From Pseudomonadota bacterium (GTDB lineage Bacteria > Pseudomonadota > Alphaproteobacteria > Acetobacterales > Acetobacteraceae), in contig JAJZFF010000648.1 of NCBI GenBank assembly GCA_021805485.1, positions 1 through 10,559 of the forward strand: a DNA stretch of 10,559 nt. The letters are read 5' to 3'. A program made the position numbers and the translations under genes. Below are positions 1-5,726 of this stretch, one piece after another; position 1 is the first letter of the stretch, and each line of letters starts with the position of its first letter. The notes beneath the pieces were generated by a model, which was not told the origin of the DNA, ran no database searches, and was given only the letters and a program-made list of their open reading frames with translations.

Positions 1-1231
1 GGCCGAGAACGGCGGCGAGCAGCCTCCGCCCGGGCCGGGCCGGGGCCGGCAGCAGCGCGTCGCGAAACAGGGCGGCGGCGGGAATGGACAGCGTGCGGCC
101 GAGCGGCAGCAGCGCGAAGCAGGCGGCGGTCAGCAGCCCGTAGGCGGCGGCGACCGCCAGCGGCCCGGGATAGAGGCCGAGGCGCGGCGGCACCGGCAGC
201 AGGCCGGCGAGCACCGCGCGCGCCAAGGCCGGCAGCGCGGCGCCGACGGCCAGCCCGGCGAGCACGCCGGCCGCCGCCAGCGCCATCACCTGCACCAGGC
301 AGACCTGGAACACCAGCCGCCCCGGCGCGCCGATGCAGCGCAGCACCGCGAGGCTCTGCGCCCGCGCCTCGAGCCAGGCACGGACGCCGTTGGCGACGCC
401 GATGCCGCCGACCAGCAGCGCCGTCAGCCCCACCAGCGTCATGAACAGCCCGTTCTGGTCGATGAAGCGCCGCGCCCCGGGCAGCGCGTCGCCGCTGAGG
501 CGGATGCGCCAGCCCTGGTCGGGGAAGGCGGCCCGCAGGGCACGGACGGTGGCCGCCGGGTCGGCTCCCTCCACCAGCACCGCGCGCAGCCCGTGCTCGA
601 GCATCGAGCCGGGCTGCACCAGCCCGGTCGCCGGCAGCGCCACGGCCGCGATCAGCACGCGCGGGCCGAAGATCGAGGCGGTGGCCACCCGGTCCGGCTC
701 ATCGGTGAGGGCGCCGCGGAGAGTGAAGCTGGCCCGCCCGAGCCGCACCGTGTCGCCGACATGCAGCCCGAGCCGGTCGAGCACCAGCGGCTGGGCGAGC
801 AGACCGAAGAAACCGCCACCCTCGGCGCCACCCTCGGCGGCGAGCGCGGCGGCGAGCGGCCCGGCCGGGCGCAGACCGGCCGCACCGACCAGCGGCCAGG
901 CCGGATCCACCGCCTTGAGATCGACCAGCATGCGCTCCCCGGAGGGTGCGATGAGCATCGAGCGCATGCGCACGATGGCCGAGAGGCGCGCGCCGCGGGC
1001 GGTGAGCCAGGCGCGCGCCGCTGCGGGCAGGGGCTGCGCGCCGGTATCGATCTCGAAATCCCCGCCCAGGATGCGCCGTCCGTCCGCCGCCAGACCGCGC
1101 TCGACCCCCTCGCGCAGCGAGCCGACGCCGGCGATGGCCGCGACGCCGAGGGCGAGGCAGGCGAGGACGATGCGCAGCCCCGGCGCGCCGCGGCGCAGCT
1201 CCCGCCAGGCCAGGCGCAGCGCCAGGATCAC
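1..1231 (-). CDS. ybbP: FtsX-like ABC transporter permease, YbbP type (partial, 3' end beyond window)
   Basis: Inner-membrane permease of an ABC exporter/extractor, partner of the ATPase encoded just upstream. The frame is open from a GTG at 1231-1229 to the window edge, giving 410 codons of a family that is usually about 800 residues, so the C-terminal half is missing. It begins MILALRLAWRELRRG, followed by a first membrane segment (about residues 21-38), then a long periplasmic domain with the typical early motif GRRILGGDFEI. Further hydrophobic segments lie at about 262-282, 307-337 and 356-378, forming the first FtsX repeat; between the first two is the short cytoplasmic stretch LAVLRCIGAPGR, the usual coupling region. 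The GTG overlaps the ATPase stop as GTGA, which implies translational coupling; no clear Shine-Dalgarno is visible. Family knowledge: YbbP-like permeases are mechanotransmission-type ABC proteins rather than classical channels. The assignment rests on this layout plus the neighbouring ybbA and divergent tesA. Confidence 0.9.
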   Translation of the reverse strand, partial: MILALRLAWRELRRGAPGLRIVLACLALGVAAIAGVGSLREGVERGLAADGRRILGGDFEIDTGAQPLPAAARAWLTARGARLSAIVRMRSMLIAPSGERMLVDLKAVDPAWPLVGAAGLRPAGPLAAALAAEGGAEGGGFFGLLAQPLVLDRLGLHVGDTVRLGRASFTLRGALTDEPDRVATASIFGPRVLIAAVALPATGLVQPGSMLEHGLRAVLVEGADPAATVRALRAAFPDQGWRIRLSGDALPGARRFIDQNGLFMTLVGLTALLVGGIGVANGVRAWLEARAQSLAVLRCIGAPGRLVFQVCLVQVMALAAAGVLAGLAVGAALPALARAVLAGLLPVPPRLGLYPGPLAVAAAYGLLTAACFALLPLGRTLSIPAAALFRDALLPAPARPGRRLLAAVLG

Positions 1232-1968
1232 GCCGGGCCGGCCGCGCCGTTCGGGGTTGGCGCGATGCGCCCGTCCACCAGCCGCACGATCCGCCCGCAG
1301 CGCGCGGCCAGGCGCGGATCATGGGTGATCAGCAGCAATGTCGTGGCGTGCCGGGCGCGCAGGGCGAACAGCAGGTCCATCACCGTCTCCCCGGTGGTCT
1401 GGTCGAGATTGCCGGTGGGCTCGTCGGCCAGCAGCACCGCCGGCGCCGGGGCGAAGGCGCGGGCGAGGGCGACGCGCTGCTGCTCGCCGCCGGAGAGCTG
1501 GCCCGGCAGATGGGTGAGCCGGTGCGCCAGCCCGACCGCGGCCAGCGCCTCCCGCGCGCGGGCCGCAGCGTCCCGCGCGCCGGCCAGTTCCAGCGGAACG
1601 GCGACGTTCTCCAGCGCGGTCATGGTCGGGATCAGGTGGAAGGCCTGGAAGACGATGCCGATGCGCTCGCGCCGCAGCCGCGCCAGCCCGTCCTCGTCGA
1701 GCGTGGTCACCTCCGCGCCGGCCAGGCGCACGGTCCCCGCGGTGGCGCGTTCGAGCCCGGCCAGCACCATCAGCAGGCTGGTCTTGCCCGATCCGGACGG
1801 CCCGACGAGGCCCACCGCCTCGCCCCGCGCCAGGCTGAGATCGACGCCGCGCAGGATGTTGACCGGCCCGGCGCTAGACGGCAGGGTCAGCCGCAGATCG
1901 CGGATTTCGAGGAAGGGCGCAGCGTCGGCCTGTTCCGGCGTCGCCGCGTACGAGGTGATGGCGTCCAT
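1228..1968 (-). CDS. ybbA: ABC transporter ATP-binding protein, YbbA type
   Basis: Cytoplasmic ATPase (246 aa) that powers the downstream FtsX-like permease. All motifs of the LolD/MacB/YbbA class are present: Walker A GPSGSGKT at residues 56-63, Q-loop Gln108 in VFQAFHLIPTMTALENV, signature LSGGEQQ at 158-164, Walker B VLLADEP around Asp182-Glu183, D-loop GNLD, and the H-loop His216 in ITHD. The strings FHLIPT.TALENV and HLPGQLSGGEQQRVALARAF closely resemble E. coli YbbA as I remember it. The ATG at 1968 is chosen because it gives a normal length for the family; the frame could extend to 2082 but that would run deep into the divergent esterase gene. No strong Shine-Dalgarno precedes the ATG, and a possible promoter sits so close to it that the transcript may be leaderless. 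The stop overlaps the permease GTG. Confidence in family is high; the transported substrate is unknown. Confidence 0.95.
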   Translation of the reverse strand: MDAITSYAATPEQADAAPFLEIRDLRLTLPSSAGPVNILRGVDLSLARGEAVGLVGPSGSGKTSLLMVLAGLERATAGTVRLAGAEVTTLDEDGLARLRRERIGIVFQAFHLIPTMTALENVAVPLELAGARDAAARAREALAAVGLAHRLTHLPGQLSGGEQQRVALARAFAPAPAVLLADEPTGNLDQTTGETVMDLLFALRARHATTLLLITHDPRLAARCGRIVRLVDGRIAPTPNGAAGPA

Positions 1969-2635
1969 CGAACAGAAATATGGCCTCTGGCCGGGCCGGC
2001 GCAACGTCGTCCTCGGAATGGCTCTGGCGGCGCTGTTCGCCGCGCGGCGCGCCGATACCGCCCCAATGGCCGCCCCGATCAAGCTGCTCGCTCTCGGCGA
2101 CTCGCTGACCGCCGGCTACGGGCTGCCGCAGGCCGACGGGTTCGTGGCCCAGCTGGGGGCGGCGCTGCACGCGCACGGGGTGGCGGCAATGGTGCTGGAC
2201 GGCGGCGTCTCCGGCGACACCTCGGCGGGCGGGCGGGCGCGGCTCGGCTGGGCGCTGGCCGACACGCCGGCGGCGGCGATCGTCGAGCTCGGCGCCAATG
2301 ACGGGCTGCGCGGCATCGACCCGGCGGCGACCGAGGCCAATCTCGCCGCCATCCTCGATACGCTCGCCGCGCGCCACATCCCCGCCCTGCTCTGCGGCAT
2401 GTATGCGCCGCCCAATCTCGGCGCCGACTATGCCGCCGCCTTCCACGCCGTGTTCGACCGCCTGGCCCGCCGCCCGGGCCTGCTCTACGACCCGTTCTTC
2501 CTGGCCGGGGTGGCGGGCGATCCGGCGCTGAACCAGGCGGACGGCATCCACCCCACGGCGCGCGGCGTGGCCATCATCGTCGCGCGGCTGCTGCCGCTGG
2601 TGGAGCGGCTGATCAGCGAGGCGAGCGGTCCATGA
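1958..2635 (+). CDS. tesA: TesA-type arylesterase / lysophospholipase (SGNH/GDSL hydrolase)
   Basis: Secreted multifunctional esterase (225 aa from ATG 1958) of the TesA family, which hydrolyses acyl thioesters, aryl esters and lysophospholipids in the periplasm. The SGNH blocks are all present: block I ALGDSLTAGYGL with nucleophile Ser49, block II Gly86 in VSGDTSAGG, block III GAND with Asn114, and block V DGIHP with Asp195 and His198. The N-terminus WPGRRNVVLGMALAALFAA looks like a signal peptide with twin arginines and a hydrophobic core, with a plausible cleavage near residue 35. The ATG at 1958 keeps that whole signal; ATGs at 2018 and 2066 are possible alternatives, the last losing the signal. 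A weak GAGGTG directly abuts ATG 1958, too close for a good ribosome binding site, so the start is uncertain. The gene is divergent from ybbA, with 11 bp of overlap, the same pairing as in E. coli. Its stop overlaps thpR (ATGA). Confidence 0.93.
   Translation: MASIEQKYGLWPGRRNVVLGMALAALFAARRADTAPMAAPIKLLALGDSLTAGYGLPQADGFVAQLGAALHAHGVAAMVLDGGVSGDTSAGGRARLGWALADTPAAAIVELGANDGLRGIDPAATEANLAAILDTLAARHIPALLCGMYAPPNLGADYAAAFHAVFDRLARRPGLLYDPFFLAGVAGDPALNQADGIHPTARGVAIIVARLLPLVERLISEASGP
1977..2004 (-). promoter_or_regulatory. possible sigma70-like promoter for the ybbA-ybbP operon
   Basis: On the minus strand TTGCGC (2004-1999) and CATATT (1982-1977) are separated by 16 bp, followed 8 nt later by the ybbA ATG at 1968. 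Only three of six bases match the -35 consensus and four of six the -10, but this is the one AT-rich patch in a very GC-rich region. If real, transcription would start almost at the ATG, giving a leaderless or near-leaderless message, which would fit the lack of a ribosome binding site. The site lies inside the start of the tesA coding region. Confidence 0.3.
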
Positions 2636-3168
2636 GACTCTTCGTCGGCCTGGAACTGCCGGCCGAGGTGAAGCAGCGGCTGGCGATGCTGGCCCGCGCC
2701 GGCCTGCCCGGGGCGCGATGGGTGGCGCCGGAGAACTACCACGTCACCCTGCGCTTCATCGGCGAAACGCCGGCGCACCGGGCCGAGGAGATCGACCTCG
2801 GCCTGGCCGCGCTCACCGCGCGGGGCTTTCCCCTCGCCATCGGCGGCATCGGCACCTTCGCCAAAGGCGGCCGGCCGACCTCGCTCTGGGTCGGCGTCGA
2901 GCGCAACGAGGCGCTGGAGCGGCTGCAGGCGAAGGTGGAAACGGCGCTGCAGCGCGTCGGCCTGGAGCCGGAGCGCCGCCGCTTCTCACCCCATGTCACC
3001 CTCGCCCGGCTGGAGAATCCGGTCGAGCAGCGCCTTGCCGCGTTCGTCCAGGCCAACAATCTGTTCCGCATCGAGGCGGTGCCGGTCGGCCATTTCACCC
3101 TGTTCAGCTCGCAGCTCGGCAAGGAGCAGTCGGTCTATACGCCCGAGGTCGAATACAAGCTCACCTGA
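2632..3168 (+). CDS. thpR: RNA 2',3'-cyclic phosphodiesterase (2'-5' RNA ligase family, ThpR)
   Basis: Cytoplasmic member of the 2H phosphoesterase superfamily (178 aa, the usual length for ThpR). It opens 2',3'-cyclic phosphate ends of RNA to 2'-phosphate and can reversibly join tRNA halves by a 2'-5' bond; the physiological role remains unclear. The two catalytic HxT motifs are both present as HVTL, at residues 37-40 (in YHVTLRFIGE) and 121-124 (in FSPHVTLARL), and the N-terminal MRLFVGLELP strand is characteristic. The ATG at 2632 overlaps the tesA stop as ATGA; a GAGG about 10 nt upstream, inside tesA, may serve as ribosome binding site. This makes thpR translationally coupled to tesA, although no functional link between the two is known to me. 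Confidence 0.95.
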   Translation: MRLFVGLELPAEVKQRLAMLARAGLPGARWVAPENYHVTLRFIGETPAHRAEEIDLGLAALTARGFPLAIGGIGTFAKGGRPTSLWVGVERNEALERLQAKVETALQRVGLEPERRRFSPHVTLARLENPVEQRLAAFVQANNLFRIEAVPVGHFTLFSSQLGKEQSVYTPEVEYKLT

Positions 3169-3205
3169 GATGGCCCGCCCCATATTTTGTGGCCCGCTCC
3201 AGATG

Positions 3206-3211
3206 AAAGGA
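3206..3211 (+). promoter_or_regulatory. ribosome binding site of the copper chaperone gene
   Basis: AAAGGA lies 6 nt before ATG 3218. It decides between two in-frame ATGs: 3203 has no such site, so 3218 is preferred. This is one of the clearest Shine-Dalgarno sequences in the window. Confidence 0.6.
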
Positions 3212-3217
3212 CGCCCG

Positions 3218-3694
3218 ATGCCCCGCCTGGCCCTCGCCGCCGCCCTGCTCACCGTGCTCGCCGCCGGCCCCGCGCCGCCGGAGGGGAGCGAGGCGCGGAT
3301 CGAGGCCGGGAAGCTGGTCATTCTCCATCCCTGGAGCCGCGCGACGGCTGCGGCCGGGGCCAGCGCCGTCGGCTATCTCAGCATCTCCAATACCGGCACC
3401 GCGCCGGAGCGCCTGCTCGGCGCGGATTGCGCCATCGCCGGCATGACGATGCTGCACGCGACCACGCGCGACGGCGCCGTGGCCCGGATGCGGGCGGTGG
3501 AGAGCCTGCCGGTTCCGCCCGGCGGCACACTGACCCTGGCGCCGGGGGGAAACCACCTGATGCTGATGGACACCAAGGAGGCGCTGGCGCCCGGCAGCCA
3601 CTTCGCCTGCACGCTGCGCTTCGCGACCCAGGGGCCGGTGGCGGTGGAGTTCGCCGTGCAGCCGGCCGGGGCGGCGGCAAAGGCGCCGATGTAG
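3218..3694 (+). CDS. periplasmic copper chaperone, PCu(A)C family
   Basis: Exported copper chaperone (158 aa) of the PCu(A)C (DUF461) family, which binds Cu(I) in the periplasm and delivers it to the CuA/CuB centres of cytochrome oxidase, often with a Sco protein. The diagnostic H-x10-M-x21-H-x-M metal site is present exactly: His80, Met91, His113 and Met115, in MLHATTRDG...ARM and GGNHLMLMD. A hydrophobic start (LALAAALLTVLAAG, residues 4-17) serves as a short signal peptide; the mature domain begins around residue 28 with the conserved HPWSRAT near residues 37-43. The start at 3218 is chosen for its AAAGGA site; ATG 3203 would add five residues. It lies 49 bp after thpR and 18 bp before the glycosylase gene, so it is probably in the same transcript. 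No Sco or oxidase gene is nearby in this window. The pcuC name used in Bradyrhizobium would fit, but orthology is not shown. Confidence 0.93.
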   Translation: MPRLALAAALLTVLAAGPAPPEGSEARIEAGKLVILHPWSRATAAAGASAVGYLSISNTGTAPERLLGADCAIAGMTMLHATTRDGAVARMRAVESLPVPPGGTLTLAPGGNHLMLMDTKEALAPGSHFACTLRFATQGPVAVEFAVQPAGAAAKAPM

Positions 3695-3695
3695 G

Positions 3696-3710
3696 GGCCC
3701 GCGGCGGGCC
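3696..3710. repeat. short GC palindrome between copper chaperone and glycosylase genes
   Basis: GGCCCGC (3696-3702), one base, then GCGGGCC (3704-3710) form a perfect 7-base inverted repeat filling most of the 18-bp gap. As RNA it could fold (about 5 bp with a 5-base loop) right before the ATG at 3713 and so cover the ribosome-binding zone. There is no U-run, so it is not a Rho-independent terminator. It may be chance in DNA this GC-rich. Confidence 0.35.
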
Positions 3711-3712
3711 GG

Positions 3713-4345
3713 ATGGTCCCCGACGGCGGTGCCCCGGACAGTGTCCGCGCGCTGGAGCGCGCCGGCGCCGAAGCCCGCGCCTGCACGCGCTGCGCGGCGA
3801 CGCTGCCGCTCGGCCCCCGACCGGTCTTCCAGCTCGGCGCCGGGGCGCGACTGCTGATCACCAGCCAGGCGCCGGGCACACGGGCGCATGCGACCGCGAC
3901 GCCGTTCAACGATGCCTCCGGCGAGCGGCTGCGCGGCTGGCTCGGCCTGACGCGGGCGCAGTTCTACGATCCCGCCCGCGTCGCCATCGTGCCGATCGGG
4001 CTCTGCTATCCGGGCCGCCTGCCCCGCGGCGGCGACGCGCCGCCTTCCCCCGGCTGCGCGGCGCTGTGGCATCCGCGCCTGCTGCCGCTGCTCACCGAGC
4101 TGCGGCTGACGCTGCTGGTGGGCGGCTACGCGCAGGATTTCGTCCTGGGCAAGGGGCGGATGGCGGAGCGGGTGCGCGACCACGCCGCGTTCCTGCCGCG
4201 CCACTTCCCGCTGCCGCATCCCTCCTGGCGCACGACCGGCTGGGAGCGCCGCAACCCCTGGTTCGCGGCTGAAGTGCTGCCGGCGCTGCGCCACGCCGTC
4301 GCCGCCGCGCTTGGCAGCGAGGGGGGCGAGGGCCAAGTCGGCTAG
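3713..4345 (+). CDS. uracil-DNA glycosylase family protein, probable Fe-S type
   Basis: Uracil-DNA glycosylase superfamily protein (210 aa) that probably removes uracil or related damaged bases from DNA. Motif A reads SQAPG (residues 51-55) followed by PFNDASGERLRGWLGL, and motif B is LPHPSWRTTGWERRNPWF (from about residue 167), both in the normal order and spacing. Four cysteines, Cys24, Cys27, Cys98 and Cys115 (C-x2-C, 70 residues, C, 16 residues, C), match the arrangement that binds a 4Fe-4S cluster in family 4/5 enzymes. The usual first Gly of motif A (GQAPG/GEAPG) is Ser here; from memory this occurs in several alphaproteobacterial relatives, so it is probably a subfamily trait rather than inactivation. 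ATG 3713 is the natural start, with no strong ribosome binding site and a palindrome just upstream. It is likely the last gene of the tesA-thpR-chaperone run. Uracil-specific activity is inferred, not certain. Confidence 0.87.
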   Translation: MVPDGGAPDSVRALERAGAEARACTRCAATLPLGPRPVFQLGAGARLLITSQAPGTRAHATATPFNDASGERLRGWLGLTRAQFYDPARVAIVPIGLCYPGRLPRGGDAPPSPGCAALWHPRLLPLLTELRLTLLVGGYAQDFVLGKGRMAERVRDHAAFLPRHFPLPHPSWRTTGWERRNPWFAAEVLPALRHAVAAALGSEGGEGQVG

Positions 4346-4346
4346 C

Positions 4347-4358
4347 CTTGCCGGCAAG
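4347..4358. repeat. 12-bp perfect palindrome after the glycosylase gene
   Basis: CTTGCCGGCAAG is self-complementary and starts one base after the glycosylase stop codon. It is too short and lacks a T-run for a terminator; it could be a protein-binding site or the -35 side of a promoter. Function unknown. Confidence 0.35.
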
Positions 4359-4377
4359 CGGCTGGCAATGCTAGAGC
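4348..4377 (+). promoter_or_regulatory. possible promoter upstream of the YhaO/YhaN genes
   Basis: TTGCCG (4348-4353) and TAGAGC (4372-4377) are 18 bp apart, and a TG precedes the second hexamer by one base, as in extended -10 promoters. The -10 match is only three of six. It would lie at the left edge of the palindromic element and give a leader of more than 100 nt before the GTG at 4497. Weak call. Confidence 0.22.
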
Positions 4378-4477
4378 AGGATGCTCTTCAGACAGGCGAA
4401 GGCACCCTGTTCTAGCTCTTTGTTCTATCGCGTGATTCAGACCTGCGTGTGATTCCACCTTCGGTCATCACGCTAGC
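4370..4477. repeat. palindromic intergenic element, probable dispersed MITE/RIME-like repeat
   Basis: About 108 bp, visibly less GC-rich than its surroundings. First module: GCTAGAGCAGG (4370-4380) pairs with CCTGTTCTAGC (4406-4416) with one G-U; inside it AGAGCA (4373-4378) and TGCTCT (4382-4387) form an alternative hairpin, and ACAGG/CCTGT (4392-4396/4406-4410) another. Second module: GCGTGAT (4430-4436) pairs with ATCACGC (4467-4473), continued by GACC/GGTC (4440-4443/4463-4466) after a 3-base bulge. The outer ends are similar inverted copies: GCTAGAGCAGGATG at the left, and GCTAGCGTGATG read backwards from the right. This layout, with a CTCTTTGTTCT core between the modules, resembles small dispersed palindromic repeats known in alphaproteobacterial intergenic DNA. 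The first hairpin followed by TCTTTGTTCT could also act as a terminator for the upstream genes. No coding potential. Whether other copies exist cannot be seen here. Confidence 0.65.
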
Positions 4478-4487
4478 TCGGCTGGCC

Positions 4488-4494
4488 GGAGGGG
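4488..4494 (+). promoter_or_regulatory. ribosome binding site of the YhaO-like gene
   Basis: GGAGGGG stands about 4 nt before GTG 4497 and decides this start against the upstream in-frame ATG at 4449, which has no such site and lies inside the palindromic element. Confidence 0.6.
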
Positions 4495-4496
4495 CC

Positions 4497-5726
4497 GTGA
4501 AATTCCTGCACACTGCCGACATCCATCTCGACAGCCCCCTCGCCGGCCTCGCCCGCCACGACGCCATCGCGCCGCACGTCACCGCCCACTGCACGCGCCG
4601 CGCCTTCGTCAACCTGATCGACCTGGCGATCACCGAGGATGTGGCATTCGTGCTGATCGCCGGCGATCTCTATGACGGCGACTGGCGCGACTTCAGCACC
4701 GGCCTGTTCTTCGCCGAACAGATGCGCCGCCTCGCGCGCCCTTGCATCGTCGTCCGCGGCAATCACGACGCGGCGTCGGTCATCAGCCGGGAGCTGACCC
4801 TGCCGCCGAACGTGCAGGTCATGTCCACGCGCAAGGTGGACCGCTGGGTATCGGACGATCTGGCGGTCGTGGTCCATGGCCGCTCCTTTCCGGACCGGCA
4901 CGTCACGGAGGACCTCTCGGGATCCTATCCCGGCCCGGAGCCAGGCCGGCTGTCGATCGCGATGCTGCACAGCTCCGCCGAAGACCCCGGCGAGCACGAG
5001 GTCTACGCGCCGTGCCGCGTCGCGGCGCTGAGGGCCGCGGGCTATGACTACTGGGCGCTGGGCCATATCCATGAGCGGCGCGTGCTGCACGAGCAGCCGC
5101 ACATCGTCTTTCCCGGCAACATCCAGGGCCGCCATGCGCGCGAGACCGGCGCCAAGGGCGCGACGCTGGTCGAGGTCGCGGATGGCCGGATCGTCGCCGT
5201 CACGCATCGCGCCACCGACGTTCTGCGCTGGGACCGGATCGAGGTCGATCTGGACGGCGCGGACGCGATCACGGACGTCGCGGCCAGGGTGGCGCTGGCG
5301 TTCGACCAGAGCGCAGCGGCGGCGGAAGGTCGGCCGTTGCTGGTGCGGGTGACCCTGCAGGGCGTGACCGCGCTGCATCCCGCCTTCGTCGCCGATCCGG
5401 CGGCGATCGAGGCGGAATGCCGCAATGCCGCGCTCGGCGCCGGAGCGGAGATTTTCGTCGAGCGGGTGATCGATCTGACGCGCGCGCCCGGCGCGGCGGG
5501 CGCGGGACCCGCCGCTGATCTCGCCCGCGCCTTCGCCGACGGGCTCGACGATCCGGCGACCGTCGAACGGCTGCTCGCGGAGTTCCGGCGGCTTCGTCAA
5601 GAGCTGCCGCATGTCCCCGGCCGCGCCCCGCCCACTCTGCCGCAGACCCTGGCGGAGCTGCAGGCCCTGGTGCCGGATGCGTGGGATCTCGCGGCCCAGG
5701 CGCTGAAGGACGACGCCGCACCGTGA
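4497..5726 (+). CDS. DNA repair metallophosphoesterase, YhaO/SbcD (Mre11)-like
   Basis: Cytoplasmic calcineurin-like phosphoesterase (409 aa) of the YhaO branch of SbcD/Mre11-type nucleases, expected to cut DNA ends using two Mn ions, driven by its ATPase partner encoded next. The metal-binding motifs are complete and in order: DIHLD (Asp8, His10), GDLYD (Asp57), GNHD (Asn89-His90-Asp91), LHSS (His158) and GHIH (His190, His192). The phosphoesterase domain spans about residues 1-240; the rest (about 245-409) is the capping and partner-binding region typical of YhaO proteins. GTG 4497 is chosen because it gives the family N-terminus MKFLHTADIHLDSPL and has GGAGGGG in front; ATG 4449 would add 16 residues translated from the intergenic element. 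The stop overlaps the next gene as GTGA, so both subunits are translationally coupled. Nuclease polarity and substrate cannot be read from sequence. Confidence 0.93.
   Translation: MKFLHTADIHLDSPLAGLARHDAIAPHVTAHCTRRAFVNLIDLAITEDVAFVLIAGDLYDGDWRDFSTGLFFAEQMRRLARPCIVVRGNHDAASVISRELTLPPNVQVMSTRKVDRWVSDDLAVVVHGRSFPDRHVTEDLSGSYPGPEPGRLSIAMLHSSAEDPGEHEVYAPCRVAALRAAGYDYWALGHIHERRVLHEQPHIVFPGNIQGRHARETGAKGATLVEVADGRIVAVTHRATDVLRWDRIEVDLDGADAITDVAARVALAFDQSAAAAEGRPLLVRVTLQGVTALHPAFVADPAAIEAECRNAALGAGAEIFVERVIDLTRAPGAAGAGPAADLARAFADGLDDPATVERLLAEFRRLRQELPHVPGRAPPTLPQTLAELQALVPDAWDLAAQALKDDAAP

Noticed and set aside
1859..1864. TTGACC as -35 box for tesA
   Set aside because: A good hexamer, but no acceptable -10 at 16-18 bp; it is part of the ybbA coding sequence.
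593..1957. Long plus-strand open frame running into tesA (total 680 codons)
   Set aside because: This part is antisense to the well-supported ybbA and ybbP genes; its translation is low-complexity Arg/Ala/Gly with no family motif. Stop-free frames are common in DNA this GC-rich.
3161..4357. 398-codon minus-strand open frame
   Set aside because: Antisense to the copper chaperone and glycosylase genes, both identified by metal-binding and active-site motifs.
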